From Mycogone perniciosa (lineage: Eukaryota > Ascomycota > Sordariomycetes > Hypocreales > Hypocreaceae), in NCBI GenBank assembly GCA_025331125.1, contig JAOALB010000009.1, forward strand, positions 248,001 to 312,000: a DNA stretch of 64,000 nucleotides, in the 5' to 3' direction. A program made the translations under genes and the position numbers. The notes under the pieces are model-generated. The model was not told the origin of the DNA. It ran no database searches and saw nothing but the letters and a program-made list of their open reading frames with translations. Below, in pieces: positions 22,141 through 31,825 of this stretch (position 1 is its first letter; each line of letters begins with the position of its first letter).

Positions 22141-22947
22141 TTAGATCTCAACCGTCTTCTCTCCATCAAACCCACTGGCCTGATTAAAATAAGATCCCCT
22201 CTGGTTTGAAATAATTCTTAGAGGTCCCGCATCATCTCCTCGCTCAACCACGAAATCGCAGTTATAATGCGTATGTCCGAAAGCCCAAACTTTGACCCTC
22301 TCACTCTTGAAGCATGCCTCCGTAGACATCTCTGTCGAGAACCCACTCGTGATCGAACTCCCAATGTACCTGGGGTCTATCGAACGAGCATCCCTTGACG
22401 GGCTCCAATGAGAAACTATCATGATCTTAATGTCCTCGCCAGACTGTTCAAGATCTACGACCTGCGAATTGAGCCAAGCAACATCCCGCTTATGTGCCTC
22501 ATTGTGCGCGTCGACATCCCAGTCGCTGATCTGGTAGAAGTCATTGAGTCCGAAGCTGACTGCCGCAGCACTTTCAGGCGTGATGAATGAAAAGAAGCTG
22601 CAGCCTAGAATGACGATGTCGGTGCCAGGCAGCCGGAAAACTCCCCGGTCAAGTAGGACAAAGTCTCCAAGTGACGTGTTATTGCGTACGTCGCTTTCGA
22701 AGACGCGAAGAATATGAAGAGTTTCCGGCCAGTTGGAGTGGTACGCCTCATGATTCCCAGGGACAAACAAGACAGCACGGAACTGCTCAAGCTGCCGAGT
22801 CAGAAACGCAAGGCAGTCATCCTTGTGGGCGATGATGTTGCCAATGTCGCCAAGCAGGGCCAGATACGGCGCTTTTGGGATAACCTCGAAGACGTCATAA
22901 GCTTTGGGGGTCTCCAGATGCAAGTCGGAGAGAATCTGAACCGACAT
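22141..22947 (-). CDS. Calcineurin-like metallophosphoesterase
   Basis: Single exon, 268 aa, essentially one Metallophos domain. The five metal-ligand blocks are visible in order: SDLHLE (Asp8, His10), LLGDIGN (about 33-37), VPGNHEAYH (about 62-69), IVSHWSPS (near 178) and FGHTHYNCDF (near 225). Enzymes of this group bind two metal ions and cleave phosphomono- or diesters; the substrate cannot be told from sequence. There is no signal peptide or membrane helix, so it is probably cytosolic. It follows AP-1 beta in the same direction with 600 nt between. Similar single-domain proteins occur widely in filamentous fungi as unnamed phosphoesterases. Confidence 0.85.
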   Translation of the reverse strand: MSVQILSDLHLETPKAYDVFEVIPKAPYLALLGDIGNIIAHKDDCLAFLTRQLEQFRAVLFVPGNHEAYHSNWPETLHILRVFESDVRNNTSLGDFVLLDRGVFRLPGTDIVILGCSFFSFITPESAAAVSFGLNDFYQISDWDVDAHNEAHKRDVAWLNSQVVDLEQSGEDIKIMIVSHWSPSRDARSIDPRYIGSSITSGFSTEMSTEACFKSERVKVWAFGHTHYNCDFVVERGDDAGPLRIISNQRGSYFNQASGFDGEKTVEI

Positions 22948-23356
22948 GGCTATTAAGCGTGGTGATGAACAATTGTAAAGTGATCTGATGCTGCTCCTGG
23001 TCTGAATGATGTCTGGACTGACACGCTACATATAAAGAGCTGGGTTCGAGGGACCATGTCTAAGCTCATAGTATATCCTAGTTAGTGATATTAGGCAGAT
23101 ACTATCTCTGGTGGGCTATTATATTAATACCGTTCCAATATTCGAGGCCTATGGCATCCTCCTTGCCTGCAAAGCCGTTCAAATTCTACTGAGCGGCACT
23201 GTATTTTATGTTGTTCTGTGGTAGGAGAACACCGATCAGAGGGCTTCAGACAGTATGGCGTCAAAGTACGCACTGTATCAACATCATGATTTCATTGGAA
23301 GCAGATGCATTTTTGCTGCCTTCTCATAGCCAGAGTTTCTCTTCCGCTCCGCCGAG
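22948..23356. other. Intergenic between phosphoesterase start and small-protein gene
   Basis: This is a divergent promoter region. An alternative first exon for the small membrane protein could begin at the ATG at 23255. Nothing else is supported. Confidence 0.4.
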
Positions 23357-23636
23357 ATGGTAATAATGTTTTTTTTTTAAAAAACACTGCCTAAATCTAC
23401 AATTCCACTAACGCATATCTCATTAGGCAAGCTTTCCAAATCTCCGCAGGCTCTTTATCGAAGCCCGAACGGAGGATGAAGAACGGGATATCTCCAGGAA
23501 AGCGGTAAGCATCTCTGCCCACTGGTCTACTGAGTCTTGTGATTTGACCATCTTACAGTTCTACCATGCAGTGCTATTCATGGGATCAGTAGCAGTCTTC
23601 AGTTTGATTGCGCAAAAGTTGAATGCTCGCAAATGA
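23357..23636 (+). CDS. Candidate 52-residue single-pass membrane protein
   Basis: Preferred model: exon 1 is the ATG alone (23357-23359), intron 23360-23426 (donor gtaata, branch CACTAAC, acceptor attag), exon 2 23427-23504, intron 23505-23558 (gtaagc to ttacag), exon 3 23559-23636. The product is MASFPNLRRLFIEARTEDEE, RDISRKA, then FYHAVLFMGSVAVFSLIAQK and LNARK. It has an Arg-rich N-terminus, an acidic patch and one hydrophobic helix ending in basic residues, a layout common in small mitochondrial membrane proteins. I do not recognise the family. Exons 2 and 3 share an open frame across a good consensus intron and end at TGA. Exon 1 is least sure: an alternative start at 23255 with an AAG acceptor at 23431 would give MASNFPNLRR and 53 residues. 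It is convergent with CDC9. Confidence 0.5.
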
Positions 23637-23727
23637 ATTTTTGGCTCTTGAAAATCAGCCTTGGTTGGCGAGCTAGGCAACGGCCAAGCTCAATGCGAAT
23701 ACACGGATAGAGAAAATCCACATCTAC

Positions 23728-26462
23728 CTAATCTAACTCGTCTTGCTCGTCCTCTTTGAGTCCTTCTGATTCACCCTTGTCTTCTTTTGACGACACAACT
23801 TTCGCTTCCTGCTTTCTCCACAAACCAGCCAAAAATTCATTGGTACTCGCTTCATCGATGCTCTTGTCCTCTCTCTTCTTCAAGAACCGTGGAAATCGCA
23901 AGCTCAGTCCTCGTTCGTCACTGACAAGCCCAATAGCTGCAGTGTACGTCGGACTTAGTGTAATATCTGCAAAAGCCATCTCCCAAACCTCCTGTGGCTC
24001 AAACCACACGTCAGGACTCGGGCCAGAATATTCTATGAAGCTAGGTTTCTGCGAGCGAGTGTTCTTTGCTTCGCCGCTCTCCTGGCCATCATCGTAAAAC
24101 TCTTTGTTCGTCTTGTAGAAGGCATCTGTGAAGCCGGACATGCATTTGCAGACTGCTTCAAGGGCGCCACTTTCTTCGTTGCGTACTGCAAGCAATATTG
24201 GAGACCACCATTTTGCCTTGCGACCTTGCCCATGCCAACCAGCCACGGGTATTAGGTCCAACGTATCGAAACTTGAATTATAGTCCTTTTTGACTTTCAG
24301 CCAGGAATCCAGTCGTTTGTCTGGCTCGTATGTCGCGAGTAGAGGTTTCCTCCGAGACTTGACAACCTTCTCGTCACCACCTCCATCGGTTGTAACTTTG
24401 GCCTTCCCCTTGGCTTTTAACTTGCTTTTCGGCATGGATAGTTTCTCTGTGTCCTCCAGCGCCTTGTCTATAGAGTCTCCTAAGTACGGCACGTTGGTCA
24501 GATTATCTAGAATCTTGACCATTATGCCTTCACATTTGTTCTCCGTCGCTGACTTAAAGAACTCAAGGACAGCTTCCGACTCTCCAGAGGTAGCATCAAG
24601 GCTCTTGGCCCACGTAAATTGATGAGGGACTTCTATGAATAGAGATCGTAGAAGCTCTCGTCGCTCCCGGAATGGCCGATCCAAAAGAGGCTGTCCATTT
24701 AGAAACATGAGATCAAATGAAAATAGGCAGACATCAGTGGTGATGTCCCCAATAGCGACGTCTTTCCTCGCACGATTCGTCAATGTCTGGAAGTTTTTGA
24801 GCTCTCCAGTCTGTCGATCAACAGCCACAACTTCGCCTTCCATAATGAAGCTGTCGACACCTTCTCCCCTGATTTTGGGTACAAGCTCCACAAGATCGGG
24901 ATATTTGTCCGTCATGAGCTCCAAGTGCCTGGAAAATATCGAGACTTTTCCCCTTTTATCGCAATGAATCTGTGCTCGCTGTCCGTCGTACTTGAACTCG
25001 CAGGCGAAGTCTCGCCCTTGCAGCTTCGTGAGCATCTCCGATAAATCTCTTGTGATACTGCCCAACATCGGACGCAGTGGCACATGTAGCTCCAGACCGC
25101 ACCGCAGAAGCAATTCCTCTGACACGCCAATCTCCAGGAATACGGGTACTAGGTCGTCATAATTTGGATGCCTAGCAAAGCACGCTTTGACGATCTCTTC
25201 TGCCTTGCTCCAGACCTCAGCCAATTGTTCCTTTCTCAGCTTCGCCAAATCAGACGCCAATTTTGTAACGTAATCTGCGCCTGGTGGTTTTGAGAGCAAG
25301 AATGCTCTCGATAATGCAATTAGCATGGTCGTCTTCACCGCACCAATCCGGAGCTATGTGGTGATTAGAGACTTGGTTGACAAAACAAGGAACAGAGATA
25401 CTTGCATGTTGACAGAGTGTCCGCACAATGAAGCGGCTCTCCTCCCCTCCTCTAGCGTCTTGCAACAATCTATCGACAATCCTCTGCTTGGTCTCACCAC
25501 TTCCCTGGCCTTGAGTAGTAGCGATCTTGACCAGAGACTGGTAAACTCCTTTGATTGTGAGTGGCTTTGGCTTCCGTAGGGTAAAGCTTTGCTTCTTCTT
25601 TGCCTCAAATGCTACATCGCCTGCGTCACCATACTTGTCGTAAATGGCCTTAAGTGAGCGATTGTCCAGGCCACAAACTTGTCGAAGAGCCTTGGAAATA
25701 GCCGAGCCTCCCAGTCCAAGCTCTAGGGATATGTAAGGCGGCGAGATAGAGTTTGTTGCGAGCCAAACCTGGCCTCTGTCAGGATAATCCCATGGCATCG
25801 ACATTGGGACTTACGGCAGGTAAAAGACTGGACGGATCGCCCTCAATTAACACCCTTAAGCAGTTGACGAGAGTATCCACAATTGTGATCCGACTATTCG
25901 TCCCACTGACAAGAACAAAACATCTAATGAGAAGAGCGTAGGATGCGTCTCCTCCCTCAGATTCCCAGTGTTCGTGCAATTGCTTTACATACTTCGAGGG
26001 ATCGAATGTAAGAGGTGATTCGTCAAGGGGGATAGACGTGGTTATGACATCCTCAGCCATCCCAGTGGACTGCAAAGCAAGAGTTGATTTAGCACCCTCT
26101 TTTTTAGGAGTAGATTCGACCTTTAATAACACTGGCTGATCTGCTGGTGCTGGCGTGGAATCGCACTCGGATGATCGAATAGGCATCTCCACATTTTGGT
26201 TTTGTTCCCCTGAATTCTTATTTCCACCCTTAACGCGAGCTTCATTCGCTACCTCCCGATCCCATTCCGCCTGCAGTTTGCGTGCCAGCTCCTCATCTGT
26301 CAGTGTCGAGACACCACTTGGTGTGTCATCATCTTGAGCAGCTGACGGAGCGGGAGCATTATTTAGCCTTTGCCTAGAAAAGAAAAACTCCAGTCCTCGT
26401 GATTGTGCTGCCGGCTGCTTCTTCCCATTGTCCAGCTTCCTTTTCTTTGTTGGGCTGGACAT
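23728..26462 (-). CDS. CDC9: ATP-dependent DNA ligase I
   Basis: Exons 26462-25815, 25768-25406 and 25353-23728 give 878 aa. The N-terminal ~190 residues are disordered with a basic NLS-like run (KKRKLDNGKK) and a PCNA-binding-like motif SRGLEFFF, degenerate because Ser replaces the first Gln. The DNA-binding domain precedes the adenylation core: motif I FKYDGQR (catalytic Lys near 458), IMEGEVVAVD, LFSFDLMFLNG, CEGIMVK and DSWLKVKKDY. The OB domain runs to LSLRFPRF. It joins Okazaki fragments and completes excision repair. The second intron (25354-25405) must be GC-AG: donor GCAAGT after CAACAT and acceptor ATAG before CTCCGG restore FIVRTLCQHLRIGAVKTT, and no GT donor nearby keeps frame. 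It is divergent from eIF3k with 276 nt between starts. Confidence 0.93.
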
Positions 26463-26738
26463 GCTGGTGAGATATCGTGAACAGTGTATTGCTCCCACGC
26501 GAGGCGTTCACTTCAATGACGCTGTTCAACACGACAGCACGTGATCGTAACATTTAGGCAGCCCGGCACGGAAAATCATGAGCCCCCGTCCTCTCGCGCT
26601 AAACCCCTTTCACTCCGCTCGCGCCGCACAACCAGCAACTCCCACAATTGTACGAAATCTTCCTCCGCCCCACCATCTCGATCTTCGAGTCGACATCCCC
26701 TCATTCCAACGTATAAACCCCCCTGTCAATCCGACAAG

Positions 26739-27672
26739 ATGAACGGCGAAGACCCCCCGGAGCGACCCGAATATATCACGGCCGTCATCAACGGTCTCGA
26801 GCGATACAATCCCGAAGCCGTCAGCACCCTCGAGAGCTATCTTCAAGAGCAATGCGAACAGAAGTACTGCGACTGCAACGCCAACCGGACGCTGTTGAAG
26901 CTGTGAGTGTTTTGTGCGCGAGTTCGGCAATGCTTTTATATGGCGCCTTCATTTTTGGTTTTTTCCTCCTATGATGATCATGTTAACGTTTCCTATTACC
27001 TGAAAACGACGGGTCTAAACAACCTAGCCGTTTGAAGTCAACTATTAGTGGTGTCTGATGCCTACTACTTCCGTTTCCAAGCAACAATGCGCGACCTTGA
27101 AAAGAGAGGTGCTGACCCATTAATTACTACCCACTAGGTACCAGCTCAACCCCGACCGGTTGAAGGATGAGGTCGTTACCAACATCCTCGTCAAGGCCAT
27201 GACCCAGTTCCCCTCTGCCCAATTCACCCTCGCCCTCCACCTCATCAACCCCACCGCTGCCTCGACTGGCGAGCTCCACGAGGCCCTCATCAAGCTCCGC
27301 TCCCTCAACTCCCAGCTCCAGGGCGCCCAGTACGCCGATTTCTGGGCCGACCTGGACGGCGACGACCTCTGCGCCGATCTCATCGCCGACATTTCTGGTT
27401 TTGAAGACCTTATCCGGGAGCGAATCGCCGGCTTGGTCTCACACGCTTTCAGAGACGTCAGCCTGTCACACATCGTCTCATGGCTCGGCTTCAACGAGGA
27501 CAAGACGCGCAAGTTTGTTGCCGACCACACCGACTGGACTATCGACGAGGAGGGTAACGTCAAGATTCCTTCAAACCCGGACAACGAGGCCAAGAAGGCA
27601 GAGATTCGCGAGGATGTCAACGTTGATCAGTTCGCGAGGGTCATCCGGAGGTCCTGGGAGGAGACTGTATAG
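26739..27672 (+). CDS. EIF3K: Translation initiation factor 3 subunit K
   Basis: Exons 26739-26902 and 27138-27672 encode 232 aa, matching the family. The N-terminus PERPEYITAVINGLERYNPE and the junction NRTLLKLYQLNPD are characteristic of eIF3k, followed by the helical repeat and winged-helix PCI half (SHAFRDVSLSHIVSWLGF, VADHTDWTIDEEGNVKIPSN). eIF3k is a non-essential peripheral subunit of the octameric PCI/MPN core of eIF3, which organises 43S pre-initiation complexes. The intron is long for this region (235 nt). Exon 2 is strongly biased to C at third positions, as expected of a highly expressed gene. It converges with TSR4 (304 nt between stops). Confidence 0.93.
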
Positions 27673-27976
27673 ATTGTTGAATGGGACAAAAAAAGGGAAT
27701 AAAATCATGCTTTATTTATCAAGGGAAGAGGGATATCTTGACGAAACCATGATGCGAAATGAATGGCATGATGGCATGGTGCGGGGGTCCACAATCTAAG
27801 GCGTTTAATAGGAAGTGTGTCATTGAAGAGCGATTCAAGATCGGTCAGCATAGAAGGCGATCTCTTTCGGGCATCATGGCTATCCTCGCACTTTTGACTT
27901 TTGATTTGCGTCGTTATTCTTGTCGTGAACACGTTTTACCCAACCGCCCAGGTTATTGACAGTACATCTGCCCATA
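27673..27976. other. Convergent 3' region between eIF3k and TSR4
   Basis: About 300 nt between two stop codons, with no coding signal. It should hold both 3' UTRs. Confidence 0.5.
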
Positions 27977-29249
27977 TTAGTTGTTCTTCGCCAGCTCTTC
28001 CCACTGAACCCCCACCCACTCTTCCAAATATCCCGTCTCGCCAACAGCCGTATGCCGCGGGACGCAATCCTGCTCACAAACTCCGACAATGACAGTCCCC
28101 CACTCCATGCCATCCAAGCTCAAGTCATCCGCCTCCAGCTCCGCAATAGCATTTGGTGTCAGTTGGACTTCAAACGCCCTTCGGCCATTGCAGTTGGGAC
28201 AGCCCGGCATAGTGCTCTTGGTGAGCAACTCGCCCACGGTATCGGTCTTGGAGTACAGCAGCGGCGCGCCGGCGAACTCGTAGCGGATGACTTGATCCGG
28301 GTTCTGGGCGAGACGGTCGGCGAATTTCTGAAAGGCAGCGTCCATGGCAGACTCGAATGCCTCGCGGTCGAGGGCAGAGGGCTCCGACGCATCAGCGTCT
28401 GCGATGCGGACGTCGGTGGGCAGCTTTGTGGGTGTAGGGTCGAGAGTCTCGTAGTCGGCATCGGCGAGGAAGAGGGCTGGGTAGGGGGCCGGCAGAGAAG
28501 CTGTTTCAGGCCATGGCTCGGAAGGCGGCGGTGGTCCCAGCGGCTTGGTGCCGATAGAAAGGGTCTCGGCGAAGGTCTTGGAGAGTGTTGAAGGCGTTGG
28601 CTTCTCCTCTGAAGCAGCAGGTTTCGTCGGCTGGGTTGAGAAAGGAGTTGACTGTGAAGAAGAGCTGAAAGGGTTGGCGGAGCTCGACGAAGAACTAAAC
28701 GGGTTCGCGCTGCTGGCAAATGGGTTGGTCCCAGAGGCTCCAAGAGGTTTCGTGCCGAAGAGCGCCTCGCCCAAGCCTGGCCCATCCTTTTTCGCTTCCG
28801 GCTCGGCCTTCTTCTCTGGCTCCTTTGTTTCGTCTTGAACTTTGGGTTCAGCTTCCTCTTTCCACACTCTCACTCCTCTCACAGCGCGGATGCTACCAGC
28901 CTTGCGCCGACACGTCTGTCTGCGACAAGCAAAAACATATATCCGTCTCTCATGGTCAGGAAATCGCTCCGGAAGCTCGCCATTCAACTGTAATAACAGA
29001 ACCATCATATCCTTGCAGACCTTACATCTCGCAAGCGCTGCAGAGGGCGGTTTGCCCGAAGTAAGCCATTCCTGTGCTCTGGTGTTAGTGACTGATTTGC
29101 ACTCCAACATCAACCATGAAGCAGCAGCATACCGGATGGCCTCCAAGCTTGCTTATTGTGTCCTCCTCGGCATCCCGAGAAGCATACCCAAGAAGCACAT
29201 TTGTCTCTGTAAACTCCCCTTCCGAGGAGTCGGAATCGTAATTCGCCAT
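27977..29249 (-). CDS. TSR4: TSR4 / PDCD2-family chaperone for ribosomal protein uS5 (Rps2)
   Basis: Exons 29249-29133 and 29071-27977 give 403 aa. An acidic N-terminus (MANYDSDSSEGEFTETNVLL) leads into the first PDCD2 block with paired cysteines (ARCKVCKDMMVLLLQLNGEL, then FACRRQTCRRKAGSIRAVRG). A long low-complexity linker of Asn-Pro-Phe, Ser and Lys/Glu follows. The PDCD2_C block closes the protein: DQVIRYEFAGAPLL, PGCPNCNGRRAFEVQLTPN and EWGTVIVGVCEQDC. In yeast Tsr4 binds nascent Rps2 and is needed for 20S pre-rRNA processing. The linker carries repeated NPF tripeptides (TNPF, ANPF twice), which in other proteins bind EH domains; here they may be chance. Its start lies 269 nt from the stop of CCT6 on the same strand. 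Confidence 0.9.
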
Positions 29250-29518
29250 TGTCGCAAAACCCTCTGCGCAAAGCGATGGTGGGGTCAAGAATTTTTTTGA
29301 GTGAAAGATGAACATTGATGAGGGGCTTATCAGTCGTATCAACGCCAAAAAACGACCACCCCTCCAAACTGCATCATACTATTATTCACATCGTCATATA
29401 AATTCCATATAAATTCCCCAGAATCCAGATAGGTCCACGTGCTTTTGGACAGAAAGATTAAATTGCTAGACTCTTGCAACATAATTTTTGTCTACCGTGA
29501 ATCTAAACCATGTATCCA

Positions 29519-31460
29519 TCACATATGATCATCAGGACCATCCATTCCTGGGCCTGGTCCACCAGCCCTACCCATCTGTCGAGCCTTCAGGAGTTCGTCA
29601 CAGAGCAGCAAGTTCGATGCGATACCTGAGCTGGACGCAATGCAGTTCCTCAGCACCCGGAAGGAGTCGAAGACACCTTCTAGCTCAGGATCCATGGGCT
29701 CTCCGGTCTCAAGGTTCAATCCAACAAGCTGGCCCTCGGCATACTCATCTTGTAGCGCCGCAACTATTTCTACATGTCAGCATCGGGTATAAAGATAAAA
29801 CCCCATTGGTAAAAACTTACGGGCATCCTGAACGTCGTGTCCGGCGTTGGCAGCAAGGGTCTTGGGGATGATGAGAAGGGCATCAGCAAATGCTTCAACG
29901 CCCCACTTCGCCTTGCCCTTGACCGTCTTTGCGAAGGCATCGCTCTTCAGGTGAGCGGCACAAGCAACCTGGAAGGCACCGGCGCCAGGAACAACGCTCT
30001 TGTCGACAATCATGTTGTAGACGCTCCTCAATCCATCCCTGACCGCATCCGTGACTTGAGCAATAGTGTGCTGGTTTGGTCCCTTGATCAGGAGAGTCAC
30101 AGACTTGGGATCCTTGACCTCCTCAACGAAAGTGTACTTCTCCTCGCCTAGTGTCTGCTCGTAAACAAGTCCGGCCCAGCCAAGGGCGTCTTCTGTCAGG
30201 TCATCCACACTGTTCTGGGCTATGCCGCCGCAGATCAGCTGGAGTCGCTCCATGTTTCTCCGCTTCGCTCGTCGGAGTGCCAGGATGTTGTTCTTGGCCA
30301 GGACGTCTAGAGACATGGGGTCGATACCCTTCTGGTTGATGATGACGAAATTCTTCTTGCCATCGTCACCGCACACCTGCTTCTTCAGCTCAACGATCTT
30401 CTTGAGCTTGGCATCGATAAATCGGCGCTCACTCTCCACAAGCTTGTCACGCTGCTCTGCACTTGAGTAGAAGAAGCCCGAGTTGATCTCCGTCTTCTCG
30501 TACTCAAGGCTCACATTCAGCGTCAGGATGTGGCAGTTTTCCAATCTCTTGGGCATGTCGGGGTGCCTGGCACCATGGTCCAAAGCTAATCCTCGAATAA
30601 GCTGTGTGTCTGAAGCTGTTCGGTGCTGCATCTTCATAATTTCCACCATGTGCAAGTCTGGCTTGGCAGGTGCCTGATAGATAGCCAAGACAGCGTCCAC
30701 AATATCGGGAGTAAGTTTCGCAGCCAATGTCGAGTTCAGCTTCGTCGCAAGCGATGTTCGGGCAACGTTCAACAGGAGTTCGCGGTCGACCTCTTTGGAC
30801 AGCTTGAAGGAGTCCAAGAACTAGTAGAGTTGTATTTGTCAGACGGTTGTCCCAGAGCTAATTGCTTCGAAATATCGATGCTCACCTTCAAGGCCTCAGC
30901 CTTGGCAATGTCAAAGCCATCCGTGATGATGCGAGGGTGCAGTCCTTCGGAAATGTATCTGTCCGCCTGCTTCAGCAGCTCCCCCACCAACAGCACCACA
31001 GAGGTAGTGCCGTCACCGCAAATGTCGTCCTGCGCAGTCGCTGCCCGAGCAATCATAACGGCCGTGGGGTTTTGTATTTGCATCTCTCTCAGGAGGACGT
31101 TCCCGTCCTTGGTGAGCTTAATCTATTCGACAAAGGTCGTTAGGAAAAAGGAGGGCTTCAGACTGAGGGGTAGCAATCGGGCTGCATGTATGTACCTGTC
31201 CACTACCATCAACAAGCCTAGGATACTGTTAGCAGCCATCTCATATGCTAGGATCAATAGGCCATCTCACATCTTGATCGTGCCTCGGGGGCCAAGGTTG
31301 GACTTGAGGACATCCTGGAGGCCCTCACCAGCAGTGATGTTGACCCGGAGAGCTTCACCCCTCCTCTACAACAAGTTAGACGACAGCCACACACAATGTC
31401 AAGCAGAGATGGACAAACTCGGGACTCGGCCTTTGGGTTGAGAAGCTGTGCGGCCGACAT
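29519..31460 (-). CDS. CCT6: TRiC/CCT chaperonin subunit zeta
   Basis: Six exons (31460-31419, 31365-31271, 31217-31196, 31122-30886, 30820-29821, 29763-29519) give 546 aa, exactly the family size. The reading begins MSAAQLLNPKAESRRGEALR. It continues through SNLGPRGTIKMLVDGSGQIK, the ATPase motif ICGDGTTSVVLLVGELL and EGLHPRIITDGFDIAKAEAL to the C-terminal nucleotide-site region NAGHDVQDALAALQDEYAEG. Exon 3 is only 22 nt. CCT6 is one of eight subunits of the cytosolic chaperonin that folds actin, tubulin and WD40 proteins. Introns crowd the 5' third, typical of fungal CCT genes. The start is the first ATG and matches other CCT6 N-termini. CCT7 lies about 17 kb away on the same strand. Confidence 0.95.
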
Positions 31461-31825
31461 GTTGGTTTCTTCGCTCTGGGGCTCACTGATACAAGGCGGT
31501 ATGGCGTGGCTCAGGTTCGGTCGCTAGGTCGTGATTTCGAGAGCTCGATCTGCCTGCCACCGACCCGCAAATGAGGGTGGTGGGCTTGTACTTTTTTCTG
31601 CCTCGATTCAGGGTGAAGGCGGTGTGTGGGGTCTGTGAGTGGCGGGCTGTTGTCAAGCCAATCAGCACATGGACTTGCATTAACAACATCTTCAACAGCA
31701 ATGTCTCTATAATTCAAAGCAAAAGGAAAGGGAATGTCCTTGTCGTTTTTATTTTATCAATACCTAAGAAACATGTCCCGTCTACACCACGTTGCCTCTT
31801 TCATAGAGCCTAGTTTCTATTCTGA
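31461..31825. other. Intergenic between CCT6 start and MYND-protein stop
   Basis: 365 nt forming the CCT6 promoter and the 3' UTR of the MYND gene. No coding sequence is supported. Confidence 0.5.
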
